From Streptomyces violens (lineage in GTDB: Bacteria; Actinomycetota; Actinomycetes; Streptomycetales; Streptomycetaceae): 64,000 nucleotides of DNA. The stretch lies in NCBI RefSeq assembly GCF_000717745.1, contig NZ_JOBH01000004.1, forward strand, positions 124,001 through 188,000, read 5' to 3'. A model generated the notes under the pieces. That model did no database searches. It worked only from the letters and a program-made list of their open reading frames with translations, and was not told the DNA's origin. This document shows, one piece after another, positions 1 to 8,383 of the stretch; position 1 is the first letter of the stretch, and each line of letters opens with the position of its first letter. The position numbers and the translations under genes were made by a program.

Positions 1-575
1 GACACGTCGGGGAACTTCGCCGCGAAGGTACCGCCGAAGCCGCAGCAGGTGTCGCAGCCCGCCATCTCCCTGACCTTCAACTCCTCGATGCGGGCGAGCA
101 GTTCACGCGGTGCGCGACGCTCGCCGAGCGTGCGGGCCATATGGCAGGAGTCGTGGTACGTGACCGAGCCGCGCAGCCGGAGCCGCAGCCCGGCGCCGTA
201 CGCCACGACGAACTGGCTGAACTCGTAAGTGCGTTGGATGAGCGCGCGCTGCCCCGGGGTGGGCTCGCGGAGCCGGCCGAGGTGGTGGTGGAGGAAAGCG
301 GCGCAGGAGCCGGCGGGGGTGACCACCGCGTCGTACGGTGCGAAGATCCGCAGCCAGCGGTCGAGCAGTGCGCCGGCCTCCGCCGGATACCCGGAATTCA
401 GCGCGGGCTGGCCGCAGCACGTCTGGCCGCGCGGCAGCTCCACCGTGCAGCCCATCGCCTCCAGCACCTCCACCGTGGCCCGCGCCGGTCCGCCCGCCGC
501 CAGGTCGCCCATGCACGAGGTGAACAGCGCGACCCGCGCGGGGCGAGGCCGGGCGCTCGTGTCCGCTTCCGTCAT
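1..575 (-). CDS. LutA-like Fe-S (CCG-domain) oxidoreductase subunit, 3' end outside window
   Basis: The reading frame starts at ATG 575-573, preceded by a good GGAGGAG ribosome site, and runs off the left edge; 191 residues are visible of a family usually about 240-250 long. Two cysteine-rich CCG repeats are visible: Cys21 with CCGQP (residues 53-57) and Cys91, then HDSCH (Cys144) with CCGFGG (177-182). This is the pattern of LutA/YkgE, the Fe-S electron-transfer subunit of the LutABC L-lactate oxidising complex, and of related glycolate oxidase subunits. The partner genes would lie left of the window. A lactate racemase system lies 4 kb to the right, which supports lactate use. The exact substrate is inferred from the family and context. 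Confidence 0.85.
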   Translation of the reverse strand, partial: MTEADTSARPRPARVALFTSCMGDLAAGGPARATVEVLEAMGCTVELPRGQTCCGQPALNSGYPAEAGALLDRWLRIFAPYDAVVTPAGSCAAFLHHHLGRLREPTPGQRALIQRTYEFSQFVVAYGAGLRLRLRGSVTYHDSCHMARTLGERRAPRELLARIEELKVREMAGCDTCCGFGGTFAAKFPDV

Positions 576-605
576 ACGACTCCTCCAGTTCCGTACCGGT
601 CGAGC

Positions 606-1427
606 TCAGGCCATCACCGACTCCACCCGCCGGGCCGTGTCCCGTACCGCGTCCGCCAGCGCCAGCACCTCGTCGCGGCTGATGACGAAGGTCACCGTGG
701 AGACGCTGACCGCACCGACCGTGCGGCCGTCGGGGGTGTGGACGGGCGCCGCGAGGCAGCGCACGTTGGGTTCGTTCTCCTCGTCGTCCAGGGCGTAGCC
801 CCGCTCCCGGACAGTGGCGAGGTCGGCGGCGAGCGCGTCGAGGGTGGTACGGGTGTGCTCCGTACGCCGCTCCAGGCCGGTGCGGCCCACCAGCTCAGCC
901 AGGTCCTGCGCGTCGAGCCCGGCGAGGATGCACTTGCCGATGGCGGTGGAGTGCAGGGGCTGCTGCATGCCGACGCGGGACAGCATCGCGAACGGCTGCA
1001 CGCCCTCGACCTTGTGGGTGTAGACGACGCGGTCACCGCTGCGCAGGCCCATGTGCAGGGTCTGGCCGATCTGCGACTGCAGCTCGACGAGGACCGCCTC
1101 GACGGTGGTGTGCCGGCGGCCCTGGCTCACCGCCGCGCCGATGCCGCTGGCGGTCGGGCCGATGCCGTACCGCCCGCCCGCGTACGCCACCGCCCAGCCC
1201 TCGGCGACCAGGGTGCCCAGCAGCCGGTGGGCCGTGGGCTTGGACACGGCGGCGCCCGCCGCCAGTTCGGCCAGCCGGAGGGGGCCCGGCGCGTGGCAGA
1301 GCACCTCGATGAGCCGCAGCGCCTTGCGCGGGCCCGCGCCGTCGTTGGCTTTGCCGGAACCCGTCCGTGCGGAACTCGCTGACGTTCGTGCAGAACTCGT
1401 TGATGTCCGTGCGGAACTCGTTGACAC
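606..1427 (-). CDS. IclR-family transcriptional regulator
   Basis: An N-terminal winged helix (about residues 33-85 from the GTG start; RLAELAAGAAVSKPTAHRLL is the recognition region) is followed by the IclR effector-binding domain (about 95-265). IclR regulators usually control neighbouring catabolic or transport genes. The gene is divergent from an MFS transporter and follows the LutA-like gene on the other side, so it probably controls one or both. The start is uncertain: GTG 1427 gives 273 residues, while ATG 1505 would give 299; neither has a well-spaced ribosome site. The N-terminus then reads as a low-complexity repeat (TSSARTS three times) encoded by three 21-bp DNA repeats that look like operators, so the N-terminal tail is not a conserved domain. 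Confidence 0.88.
   Translation of the reverse strand: MSTSSARTSTSSARTSASSARTGSGKANDGAGPRKALRLIEVLCHAPGPLRLAELAAGAAVSKPTAHRLLGTLVAEGWAVAYAGGRYGIGPTASGIGAAVSQGRRHTTVEAVLVELQSQIGQTLHMGLRSGDRVVYTHKVEGVQPFAMLSRVGMQQPLHSTAIGKCILAGLDAQDLAELVGRTGLERRTEHTRTTLDALAADLATVRERGYALDDEENEPNVRCLAAPVHTPDGRTVGAVSVSTVTFVISRDEVLALADAVRDTARRVESVMA
1363..1425. repeat. Three 21-bp direct repeats, candidate IclR operator array
   Basis: Units 1363-1383, 1384-1404 and 1405-1425 differ at only a few positions. Units 1 and 3 each contain the dyad TCCGTGCGGA (1365-1374, 1407-1416); unit 2 has a degenerate form (TTCGTGCAGA). A period of 21 bp places the dyads on the same face of the helix. The array ends exactly at the -35 box of the transporter promoter and lies inside the 5' end of the IclR gene. 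Operator function is inferred. Confidence 0.6.
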
Positions 1428-1450
1428 CTCTCCGAGGCTAGGGCTAGCTT
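1421..1450 (+). promoter_or_regulatory. Promoter of the MFS transporter gene
   Basis: TTGACA (1421-1426), an 18-bp spacer and TAGCTT (1445-1450) make a good housekeeping-type promoter about 100 bp upstream of the transporter start. The -35 box overlaps the third 21-bp repeat, so a protein bound to the repeats would affect this promoter directly. Confidence 0.55.
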
Positions 1451-1547
1451 CCCCCGTTGTTCCAGCCCCCTGAACGACGTTTCGCCAGGCTGAACGGCGG
1501 AACATTCCCCCCTGCCTGGACCATTCGTGCCGACGTCAGGAGAATCC

Positions 1548-2984
1548 ATGACGACTCAGGCGGAGATCAGACAGCTTTCCGACCGCGCAGCGCAGCACGT
1601 CCTCAGCAAACAGGGCACCGACGCGGGGCGTCGCACCGGCTGGCTGATGATCTCTACGATCCTGATCGAGGCATGGGATCTGTACGCGATCTCCTTCCTG
1701 CTGCTGTTCGTCAAGAACGACCTGCACCCCAGCGCCGCGATGCTCGGACTCGCCTCCGGCGCCGTGCAGTTGGGCGCGCTCATCGGGGCGCTGGGCGGCG
1801 GCTGGGTGGCCGACCGGATCGGCCGGCGCAAGGTCTTCATCATCACGATGGCGCTGTTCGTGGTGCTCGCGCTGAGCCAGTCCTTCGTGACCAGCATGTG
1901 GCAGCTCGTGGCGGTCCGGTTCCTGCTCGGCATCCCGCTGGGCAGCGACATCTCGACGGGCTACGCGTACATCATGGAGACGATGCCGAAGGGTAAGCGG
2001 GAGGTGATGGGCAACCGCTGGCAGGGCATGTTCGGGCTCGGCGAGATCGCCGCCATCGCGGTCATCACGGTGATGTACCTCAGCGGCATGGACCACGGCC
2101 TGCTGTGGCGGATCGGCCTCGGCCTCGGCGCGCTGCCCGCGCTCGCGCTGCTCATCGGCCGGCTGGACGTGCCGGACACCGCGCTGTGGCTGGTGCAGCG
2201 CGGCAAGTTCAAGCAGGCCAAGGTCGTCGCGAAGAAGATGTTCAACGACGACCTGGACATGCTGCCAAACGAGGACTTCGTCATCGCGCGGCCGCGCACC
2301 CGTGACTTCCTCGCCGGCATCTGGCAGGACCCCATCCGCCGCAAGGCCAGCGTCTTCGCCTGGATCTCCAACGCCATGCAGGGCGCGGAGTTCGCCGCCT
2401 TCGCCTTCTACCTGCCCGTGATCCTCGTACTCACCGGGGTCTCCGGCATCGGCGCCACCAACTTCGTCACCGGCGCGATCTATATCATCGCCACCATCAG
2501 CGGCTTCGTGGCGCCGATGGTGACACCGAAGCTGGGCCACCGCGGCGTGTCCCGCTGGGGCTTCGGCATGGCCTTCGTGTCGCTGCTGCTGGCCGCGCTG
2601 TTTCTGCAGTTGGAGTGGCATGTGCTGGTGCCGCTGGCCGCCGCTGGTCTGATGTGGGGCCACTACTGGGACGCCTCGAACGGCATGACCATCGCCTCGA
2701 TGGTCGCGCCGAGCCGGTACAAGGCCACCGCCTCCGGCTTCGGCTACCTCTTCGTCAAGCTCGCCGCGTTCGTGACCATCTTCTTCTTTCCGATCCTCTT
2801 CACCGAGCTGGGCGTGCCGCTGGCGACCGTGATCGTCTCGCTGCTGTCCCTGACCGGATACCTCGCGGCCACGTACATCCTCCCCGAGGTCTACGGCTAC
2901 GTGGAGCAGGAGGAGGGTGCGGGCGTCAACTCCGGTACGGGGGCCGCCTGTTATGACTCCCGGGAGTCGGTCACGGACATATAA
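1548..2984 (+). CDS. MFS transporter (sugar/organic-acid porter type)
   Basis: A 478-residue protein with 12 predicted membrane segments. The loop after the second segment carries GGGWVADRIGRRK, the MFS signature, and the segment after helix 6 (DVPDTALWLVQRGKFKQA) resembles the sugar-porter and aromatic/organic-acid branches. It probably imports a substrate by proton symport at the plasma membrane. The start is ATG 1548, with AGGAGA at 1538-1543; the upstream in-frame GTG 1527 lacks a ribosome site. It is divergent from the IclR regulator across the operator repeats. Lactate or another hydroxyacid is a plausible substrate, given the Fe-S protein and racemase genes nearby, but sequence alone cannot establish it. 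Confidence 0.85.
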   Translation: MTTQAEIRQLSDRAAQHVLSKQGTDAGRRTGWLMISTILIEAWDLYAISFLLLFVKNDLHPSAAMLGLASGAVQLGALIGALGGGWVADRIGRRKVFIITMALFVVLALSQSFVTSMWQLVAVRFLLGIPLGSDISTGYAYIMETMPKGKREVMGNRWQGMFGLGEIAAIAVITVMYLSGMDHGLLWRIGLGLGALPALALLIGRLDVPDTALWLVQRGKFKQAKVVAKKMFNDDLDMLPNEDFVIARPRTRDFLAGIWQDPIRRKASVFAWISNAMQGAEFAAFAFYLPVILVLTGVSGIGATNFVTGAIYIIATISGFVAPMVTPKLGHRGVSRWGFGMAFVSLLLAALFLQLEWHVLVPLAAAGLMWGHYWDASNGMTIASMVAPSRYKATASGFGYLFVKLAAFVTIFFFPILFTELGVPLATVIVSLLSLTGYLAATYILPEVYGYVEQEEGAGVNSGTGAACYDSRESVTDI

Positions 2985-3188
2985 CGGGAGAGCGTACAGC
3001 AGGTGAACGACTCGCGCTTCGTGCTATTGCGCCCGTATTTGCGCAGGTCAGTGCATGGGGCCGAGTGGGTAGCACGGCGCGGCGCATGAAATCGTGGGCA
3101 CAGGGACGGTCCTGGTCACCGTCACCCCCCTCTCCCACGACCCCGCCCAGGGGTCTTGTTGACATGCACCGCGAAGAAAGGTGATGGC

Positions 3189-4100
3189 ATGCCCATCGCA
3201 CTGCTCCGGAGGAAGCGGGCCGGCCGTGGCCCGCGCGGAGCCGGCCTCCTGCACCCCGTCCCCCCGGGTGCGGGTGCCTTCAACTGTGAGGTGCTCGACC
3301 CGCTCGGAGAGCCGCTGCCCCAGGCCGAGGTCACCATCACCTCGGCACACGGCGGGCAGGTGGTGGCGAAGCTGACGACAGACCCGTACGGTCTGTTCTT
3401 CGTGACGCTGCCCGTCGGCCGGTACAGCGTTCTGATCTCCTCCGACGGTCTGCAGCCGAACCGGCAGACCATCGACGTCCGGGAGGGCGAGACCCTGCCG
3501 CTCTCGTCGATCCGGCTGGACTCCTCCGCACCCTTGGAGCTGCCCCAGCCCGGCACCTGGCTCTTCGACCCGCCGCACACCGCGATCCGGTTCGTCGCCA
3601 AGCACGTCGGCATGGCCAATGTGCACGGCCGGTTCACCCGCTTCCAGGGCGGCATCCGGATCGCCCCGGACATGGCCGACTCCCGCATCGAGGTACGCAT
3701 CGAGGCGGCGAGCATCAACACCGGTAACAACACGCGCGACGGGCACCTGCGCTCGGCGGACTTCCTGGACGTCGAGAACTACCCGTACCTGCACTTCGCC
3801 TCCACCCGCTTCATCCACAAGGGTGGTCAGAAGTGGACCGTGCAGGGCGTCCTGGAGATGCACGGCGTCAGCCGTACCGTCAACCTGGACACCAACTACC
3901 TCGGCGCCGTCAACGGCGGCTACGGCGAGGAGCTGCGCTGCGCCGCCCGCGCCACGGCCGAGCTGCACCGCGAGGACTACACCCTGAACTGGCGCAACAT
4001 GCTCGCCCGCGGCATCGCCATCGTCGGCCCCACCGTTCAGCTGGAGTTCGACATGCAGGCCATGTACCGCTGCGAGGACACCCCGACCCCGCCGGAATAG
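3189..4100 (+). CDS. YceI-family protein with N-terminal carboxypeptidase-regulatory-like domain
   Basis: A 303-residue protein. Residues about 30-115 form a small beta-sandwich of the carboxypeptidase-regulatory type (VLDPLGEPLPQAEVTITSAH, then DPYGLFFVTLPVGRYSV). Residues about 120-290 form a YceI lipocalin-like barrel that in this family binds polyisoprenoid lipids (typical elements: PPHTAIRFVAKHVGMANVHG and SADFLDVENYPYLHFAST). No convincing signal peptide is present: the N-terminus is basic (LLRRKRAGRG) but has no hydrophobic core, so a cytoplasmic location is likely, unlike classical periplasmic YceI. The start ATG 3189 has GAAAGGTG at 3175-3182. The gene is a single unit closed by a terminator at 4122-4153. 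Function beyond lipid binding is unknown. Confidence 0.85.
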   Translation: MPIALLRRKRAGRGPRGAGLLHPVPPGAGAFNCEVLDPLGEPLPQAEVTITSAHGGQVVAKLTTDPYGLFFVTLPVGRYSVLISSDGLQPNRQTIDVREGETLPLSSIRLDSSAPLELPQPGTWLFDPPHTAIRFVAKHVGMANVHGRFTRFQGGIRIAPDMADSRIEVRIEAASINTGNNTRDGHLRSADFLDVENYPYLHFASTRFIHKGGQKWTVQGVLEMHGVSRTVNLDTNYLGAVNGGYGEELRCAARATAELHREDYTLNWRNMLARGIAIVGPTVQLEFDMQAMYRCEDTPTPPE

Positions 4101-4121
4101 GCGGACGGGACATCCGTGCTG

Positions 4122-4153
4122 AAGGCCGCCTCCGCGCTGCGGGGGCGGCCTTT
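4122..4153 (+). terminator. Terminator after the YceI-family gene
   Basis: AAGGCCGCC (4122-4130) pairs with GGCGGCCTT (4144-4152) around a 13-nt loop, 21 bp after the stop codon, followed by T. It separates this gene from the lar genes and argues against larA starting upstream of it. Confidence 0.7.
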
Positions 4154-4244
4154 CGCGTACGGCGCCACGGCGCGGCCGCGCGCCGTGTACCGAGTTGCCC
4201 GCACACCCTTGCGGCCGGGGGCCGTGCTCGGAGATCGTTCCGCC

Positions 4245-5558
4245 ATGAGGCAGAACGCGTACCCGACGGCCGAGCGCGATGCCGGGGGACCGGCCGCAGC
4301 CGCGCGCATCGGCGGGCCCGGCACGGTCCTCAGCGAGACGCAGGTGACGGAGTTCATCGCCGGACAGCTCGCCGGCGCGGAACTCGACGGCCGCAGCGTC
4401 TGTGTCGTCGTCCCCGACGGCACCCGCAGCTGTCCGCTGCCGCTGCTGCTCTCCGCGGTGCACGGCGCGCTCGCCGGACGGGTGAGCCGGCTGACCGTAC
4501 TGATCGCGCTCGGCACCCACGCCGCGATGGAGGAGCCGCGGCTGGCCCGGCACCTGGGCTACCCGGAGGGTGGACTCGCGGCCCACTACCCGGGCATGAC
4601 CGTACGGAACCACGAGTGGTGGGACCCGGACACCTTCGTCTCGCTCGGCACCATCTTCGCCGACCGGGTCGGCGAGCTGTCCGGCGGGCTGCTGCACCAG
4701 GCCGTCGACGTCCGGCTGAACCGCGCCGTCGTCGACCACGACGTCACCCTCGTGCTCGGCCCGGTCTTCCCGCACGAGGTCGTCGGCTTCTCCGGCGGCA
4801 ACAAGTACTTCTTCCCCGGCGTCGCGGGCGCGGAGATCATCGACCTCTCGCACTGGCTCGGTGCTCTGATCAGCAGTGCGGAGATCATCGGCACCCGCGG
4901 CATCACGCCCGTACGCGCCCTCATCGACGAGGCCGCCGCGCTGATCCCCGGCCGCCGCCTCGCCCTCTGCGTCGTCGCGCAGTCCGGCACCGCGGGCGGG
5001 CTGCACTCCGTCGCGTACGGCACCCCGGAAGCCGCCTGGGCCGCGGCCGCCGAGGTCTCCGCCGAGACCCACGTCCGCTACCTCGACGCACCGGTGCAAC
5101 GCGTGCTGTCGGTCATGCCCGAGAAGTACGAGGACATCTGGACCGCCGCAAAGGGCTTCTACAAGCTGGAGCCGGTCGTCGCGGACGGCGGCGAGGTCGT
5201 CCTCTACGCGCCGCACATCACACAGCTCTCCGCCATGCACCCGGAGATCGCCGACATCGGCTACCACTGCCGGGACTACTTCACCGAGCAGTGGGACCGC
5301 TTCCGGCACCTGCACTGGGGCGTACTGGCCCACTCCACGCACCTGCGCGGCGCGGGCACGTACGACGCGGCGACGGGCGAGGAACGGTGCCGCCTCACGG
5401 TCACCCTCGCCACCGGCATCCCCGAGGACGTCGTACGCGCCGCGAACCTGAACCACCTCGACCCGGCCGAGGTCGACCCCGACGCCTTCGCCGCCGACCC
5501 GGAGACCCTGGTGGTGCCGCACGCGGGCGAGATCCTCCACCGGCTGCGCACCCACTGA
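4245..5558 (+). CDS. larA: Nickel-dependent lactate (2-hydroxyacid) racemase, LarA family
   Basis: A 437-residue LarA protein, which interconverts D- and L-2-hydroxyacids by hydride transfer using the nickel-pincer nucleotide cofactor. The expected residues are present with the spacing of Lactobacillus plantarum LarA: Asp58/Arg61 in PDGTR, His92 in GTHAAM, His177 in FPHEVVGFSGG, the cofactor-linking Lys187 (GGNKYFFPG) ten residues later and the nickel-ligand His203 sixteen residues after that. Start ATG 4245 has GGAGAT nearby and avoids the upstream terminator. It is followed 10 bp later by larE. The family also contains racemases for substrates other than lactate, so lactate specificity is inferred. 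Confidence 0.92.
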   Translation: MRQNAYPTAERDAGGPAAAARIGGPGTVLSETQVTEFIAGQLAGAELDGRSVCVVVPDGTRSCPLPLLLSAVHGALAGRVSRLTVLIALGTHAAMEEPRLARHLGYPEGGLAAHYPGMTVRNHEWWDPDTFVSLGTIFADRVGELSGGLLHQAVDVRLNRAVVDHDVTLVLGPVFPHEVVGFSGGNKYFFPGVAGAEIIDLSHWLGALISSAEIIGTRGITPVRALIDEAAALIPGRRLALCVVAQSGTAGGLHSVAYGTPEAAWAAAAEVSAETHVRYLDAPVQRVLSVMPEKYEDIWTAAKGFYKLEPVVADGGEVVLYAPHITQLSAMHPEIADIGYHCRDYFTEQWDRFRHLHWGVLAHSTHLRGAGTYDAATGEERCRLTVTLATGIPEDVVRAANLNHLDPAEVDPDAFAADPETLVVPHAGEILHRLRTH

Positions 5559-5568
5559 GGAGCCGCAC

Positions 5569-6441
5569 ATGACACTCCCGCACCTGCCTGTGCTGACCGG
5601 CCGGGATGCCGCCGCTGCCGATGAGGTGGCCGTACTGTTGCGCGGCGCCGCGCCGCTGGGCGTCGCCTTCTCCGGCGGCGTGGACTCCTCGCTGCTGCTG
5701 GCGCTGGCCGTACGTGCGCTCGGTGCCGAGCAGGTCGTCGCGGTACTCGGCGTCTCGCCCAGCCTCGCCGCCGACGAACGCGCCGGGGCCCACGAGGTGG
5801 CCGCCTTCATCGGCGCCCGGGTCGTCGAAGTCGCCACGTACGAGGGGGAGTCGGCCGCCTACCGCGCCAACGGACCGGACCGCTGCTTCCACTGCAAGGA
5901 CGAGCTGTTCACCCGGATCTCGGACGAGGTCGCCGCTGAACACGGCCTCGCGGCGGTCGCGTACGGCGAGAACGCCGACGACGCCCGCCGCCCGGACCGG
6001 CCCGGCAGCCGCGCCGCCACCGAGCACCGCGTGCTGCGGCCGCTCGCCGACGCGGGCCTGGACAAGGCAGCCGTCCGCCGCCTCGCCCGCGCCCTCGGAC
6101 TGCCCAGCGCCGACAAGCCCGCCGCGCCCTGCCTGGCCTCCCGCATTCCGCACTTCGAAGAGGTCTCGCCCGCCAAGCTCGGCCAGATCGAACGGGCCGA
6201 GAAGGCGTTGCGGGGGCTGGGGTTCGGCGACTGCCGGGTGCGGCACCACGGGGAGGTGGCGCGCGTCGAGCTGCCGGCCGAGGACATCGCGCGGGCCGCC
6301 TCCGGGGAGCTGCGCGAGGCGGTACTGAACGCGGTGCGCGCGGCCGGCTTCCGTATGGTCGCGGTCGACCTGGCGGGCATCCAGTCGGGCGCCTTCACAC
6401 TGCCGCTGGTGAGTGCGACGGGGGGCGGCCGCCATGGCTGA
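5569..6441 (+). CDS. larE: ATP-dependent sacrificial sulfur transferase LarE
   Basis: A 290-residue PP-loop ATPase. SGGVDSS (35-41) is the ATP-adenylation motif. In the LarA maturation pathway LarE activates the carboxylates of the LarB product and adds sulfur, giving up its own cysteine sulfur in the best-studied form. Cys188 in PCLASRIP probably corresponds to that sacrificial cysteine. The conserved DRCFHCK segment (105-110) is also present. It starts ATG 5569 just after larA (GGAGC site) and its last 8 bases overlap larB, so larA-E-B is one transcription unit. Confidence 0.92.
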   Translation: MTLPHLPVLTGRDAAAADEVAVLLRGAAPLGVAFSGGVDSSLLLALAVRALGAEQVVAVLGVSPSLAADERAGAHEVAAFIGARVVEVATYEGESAAYRANGPDRCFHCKDELFTRISDEVAAEHGLAAVAYGENADDARRPDRPGSRAATEHRVLRPLADAGLDKAAVRRLARALGLPSADKPAAPCLASRIPHFEEVSPAKLGQIERAEKALRGLGFGDCRVRHHGEVARVELPAEDIARAASGELREAVLNAVRAAGFRMVAVDLAGIQSGAFTLPLVSATGGGRHG

Positions 6442-7105
6442 GCCGGACCTCGCGGGCCTCGCCGAGCTGGACCACGGCCGGGCCGCCCGGCGCGGCTACC
6501 CGGAGGCCGTCTACTGCGAGGGGAAGACGCCGGACCAGGTCGCCGCCATCGCCACCGCCGTACGGGAGAAGGGCGCCGGCCCGGCCACCCTCTTCACCCG
6601 CGCGGACGACGGCCACGCCAAGGCCGTACTGGCCGAACTCCCCGAAGCCCGCCACGACACGGAGGCCCGGCTGCTCGCCTGGCCACCGGCGCCGCCCCCG
6701 CCGGCCGGCGGCAAGGTCGCCGTGGTCTGCGCCGGTACCTCCGACCTTCCCGTGGCCCGGGAGGCCCTGCTCACCGCCTCCTACCTCGGCCGGGAGACCG
6801 ACCTCGTGGTGGACGTCGGCGTCGCCGGGCTGCACCGCGTTCTCGGCAAGCTGGACCTGCTGCGCGCCGCGCGGGCCGTCGTGGTCGTCGCCGGCATGGA
6901 CGGCGCCCTCCCCAGCGTCGTGGCCGGCCTGATCGCCGCGCCGGTCGTCGCCGTCCCGACCTCCGTCGGCTACGGCGCCGCCTTCGGCGGCCTCGCTCCG
7001 CTGCTGACCATGCTCAACGCCTGTGCCCCGGGCGTCGCGGTGGTCAACATCGACAACGGGTACGGGGCGGGCCATCTGGCGGCCCAGATCGCGGCACCCG
7101 TCTGA
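6434..7105 (+). CDS. larB: Nickel-pincer cofactor biosynthesis protein LarB
   Basis: A 223-residue member of the LarB family, which carboxylates and hydrolyses nicotinic acid adenine dinucleotide to the dicarboxylated mononucleotide used by LarE. The C-terminal half (about 90-220) is PurE-like, with VCAGTSDLPVAREA, AGMDGALPSVVAGL and VPTSVGYGAAFGG. ATG 6434 was chosen over GTG 6413 because it lies after a G-rich stretch and keeps family length; it overlaps the larE stop by 8 bp. It ends 6 bp before the stop codon of convergent larC. Confidence 0.9.
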   Translation: MAEPDLAGLAELDHGRAARRGYPEAVYCEGKTPDQVAAIATAVREKGAGPATLFTRADDGHAKAVLAELPEARHDTEARLLAWPPAPPPPAGGKVAVVCAGTSDLPVAREALLTASYLGRETDLVVDVGVAGLHRVLGKLDLLRAARAVVVVAGMDGALPSVVAGLIAAPVVAVPTSVGYGAAFGGLAPLLTMLNACAPGVAVVNIDNGYGAGHLAAQIAAPV

Positions 7106-7111
7106 GCACGG

Positions 7112-8344
7112 TCAGCCCCGGTCGGTCGGAAGTTCGGCGCCCGGTACCAGACCGTTCGCCACCGCCGCCGCGGCCGCCGCGTCCAGCACCGTGACGACCG
7201 GCTGACCCCGCGCCGCGGCGAGTGCCGCCACGTCCTCGAACTCGGGGGTGGCCCGCACGATCACCCCGCCGCGGTGGGCGACCTTGACCGGGACCTCTTC
7301 GTCGTCCGCCACGGGGACGCGTATCCACGTCCGCTCCAGCGCGGTCTTCCGTACGGCCGACTCGCGCACCCCGATCGTGCTGGTCTCCCGGAAGACCAGG
7401 TCGCGCAGCGCGTCGGCGCGCTGCCGCGGCGCCAGCACGCGGAGGGTGTGCGCCGGGCGGCCCTTCTTCATCAGGATCGGGACCAGCCAGGCGTCCGCGG
7501 CGCCGGCCGCCAGGAGCGAGGCGAGCACGCCGGGCCACAGCCGCGGGTCCAGGTCGTCGACATTGGCCTCCAGGACGACGGCGGTGGTCTCCTCGTCCGT
7601 CCCGGACGCGGCATCCGCCGGGGTGCCGATCACCACCCGTACGACGTTCGGGCGTCCGGGGGTGTCCTTCGTACCGGCACCCACCCCGGTCGCCTCGGCC
7701 CGCAGCCGCGGCAGGGCGCCGCACTCCGCGGCCAGCGCGGTCACCAGCGCCATGCCGGTCGGGGTGGCCAGCTCGCCCGTGCCCCCGCCCACCACGTCCC
7801 AGCCCGCGGCCAGTTCGAGCACGGCGGGCACCGGCACCGGGAGTTCGCCGTGTGCCGTGCGCACCCGCCCGGAGCCGAGCGCGACCGCGCTCGCGGTGAG
7901 GTGCGCGATCCCGAGGTCGTGCAGCGCGGCACAGACCCCCACCACATCCGCTATCGAGTCCCACGCGCCGACCTCGTGGAAGTGCACCTCCTCGACCGGC
8001 ACGCCGTGCACCCGCGCCTCCGCCGCCGCGAGCCGGCCGAAGACCGCCAGGGCCCGGTCGGCCACCGGCGCAGGCAGCCCGGCCTCCTCGATACGGACCC
8101 TGATGGAGCGCCAGGTACGGTGCGGATGGTCCTCGGCCAGCGGCTCGACGCCGACCTTGGTGGCCCGCAGCCCGGCGCGGGTGACGGCCGCCTGCGTCAG
8201 CCGCACCGCGCCAGGTACTACGGCGTCGATCGCCTGCTGCACGGCCTCCGGCGCGGCACCGGCGTCGACCAGCGCGCCGAGCAGCATGTCGCCCGCGACG
8301 CCGGAGGTCACATCGAGCCAGGCCAGCCGGTGCGGATCGGTCAT
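7112..8344 (-). CDS. larC: Nickel insertion protein LarC (single uninterrupted frame)
   Basis: A 410-residue LarC, the CTP-dependent cyclometallase that inserts nickel into the pincer nucleotide for LarA. Typical segments are DVTSGVAGDMLLGALVDAG near the N-terminus, VHFHEVGAWDSIADVVG around 120-137, and a C-terminal domain with EANVDDLDPRLWPGVL and KKGRPAHTLRVL. In L. plantarum the protein is read through a frameshift as LarC1/LarC2; here it is one open frame. It is transcribed towards larA-E-B, so it must be expressed from its own promoter, near the large palindrome at 8384-8415. Confidence 0.92.
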   Translation of the reverse strand: MTDPHRLAWLDVTSGVAGDMLLGALVDAGAAPEAVQQAIDAVVPGAVRLTQAAVTRAGLRATKVGVEPLAEDHPHRTWRSIRVRIEEAGLPAPVADRALAVFGRLAAAEARVHGVPVEEVHFHEVGAWDSIADVVGVCAALHDLGIAHLTASAVALGSGRVRTAHGELPVPVPAVLELAAGWDVVGGGTGELATPTGMALVTALAAECGALPRLRAEATGVGAGTKDTPGRPNVVRVVIGTPADAASGTDEETTAVVLEANVDDLDPRLWPGVLASLLAAGAADAWLVPILMKKGRPAHTLRVLAPRQRADALRDLVFRETSTIGVRESAVRKTALERTWIRVPVADDEEVPVKVAHRGGVIVRATPEFEDVAALAAARGQPVVTVLDAAAAAAVANGLVPGAELPTDRG

Positions 8345-8383
8345 GCGGGGCTCTCCTGCGGTGCTGCGGGACGGGCGTGCGGA

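Noticed and set aside
4154..4244. Possible nickel-regulator (Nur-type) box before larA
   Set aside because: TTGCCC and TTGCGG are present but the spacing and symmetry do not fit the TTGCAA-N5-TTGCAA form.
3048..5837. Very long minus-strand frame (929 codons) over the yceI and larA genes
   Set aside because: It is a high-GC shadow of real plus-strand genes: no family motif, Gly/Ala/Arg/Val-rich, no ribosome site, and it overlaps genes with strong domain evidence.
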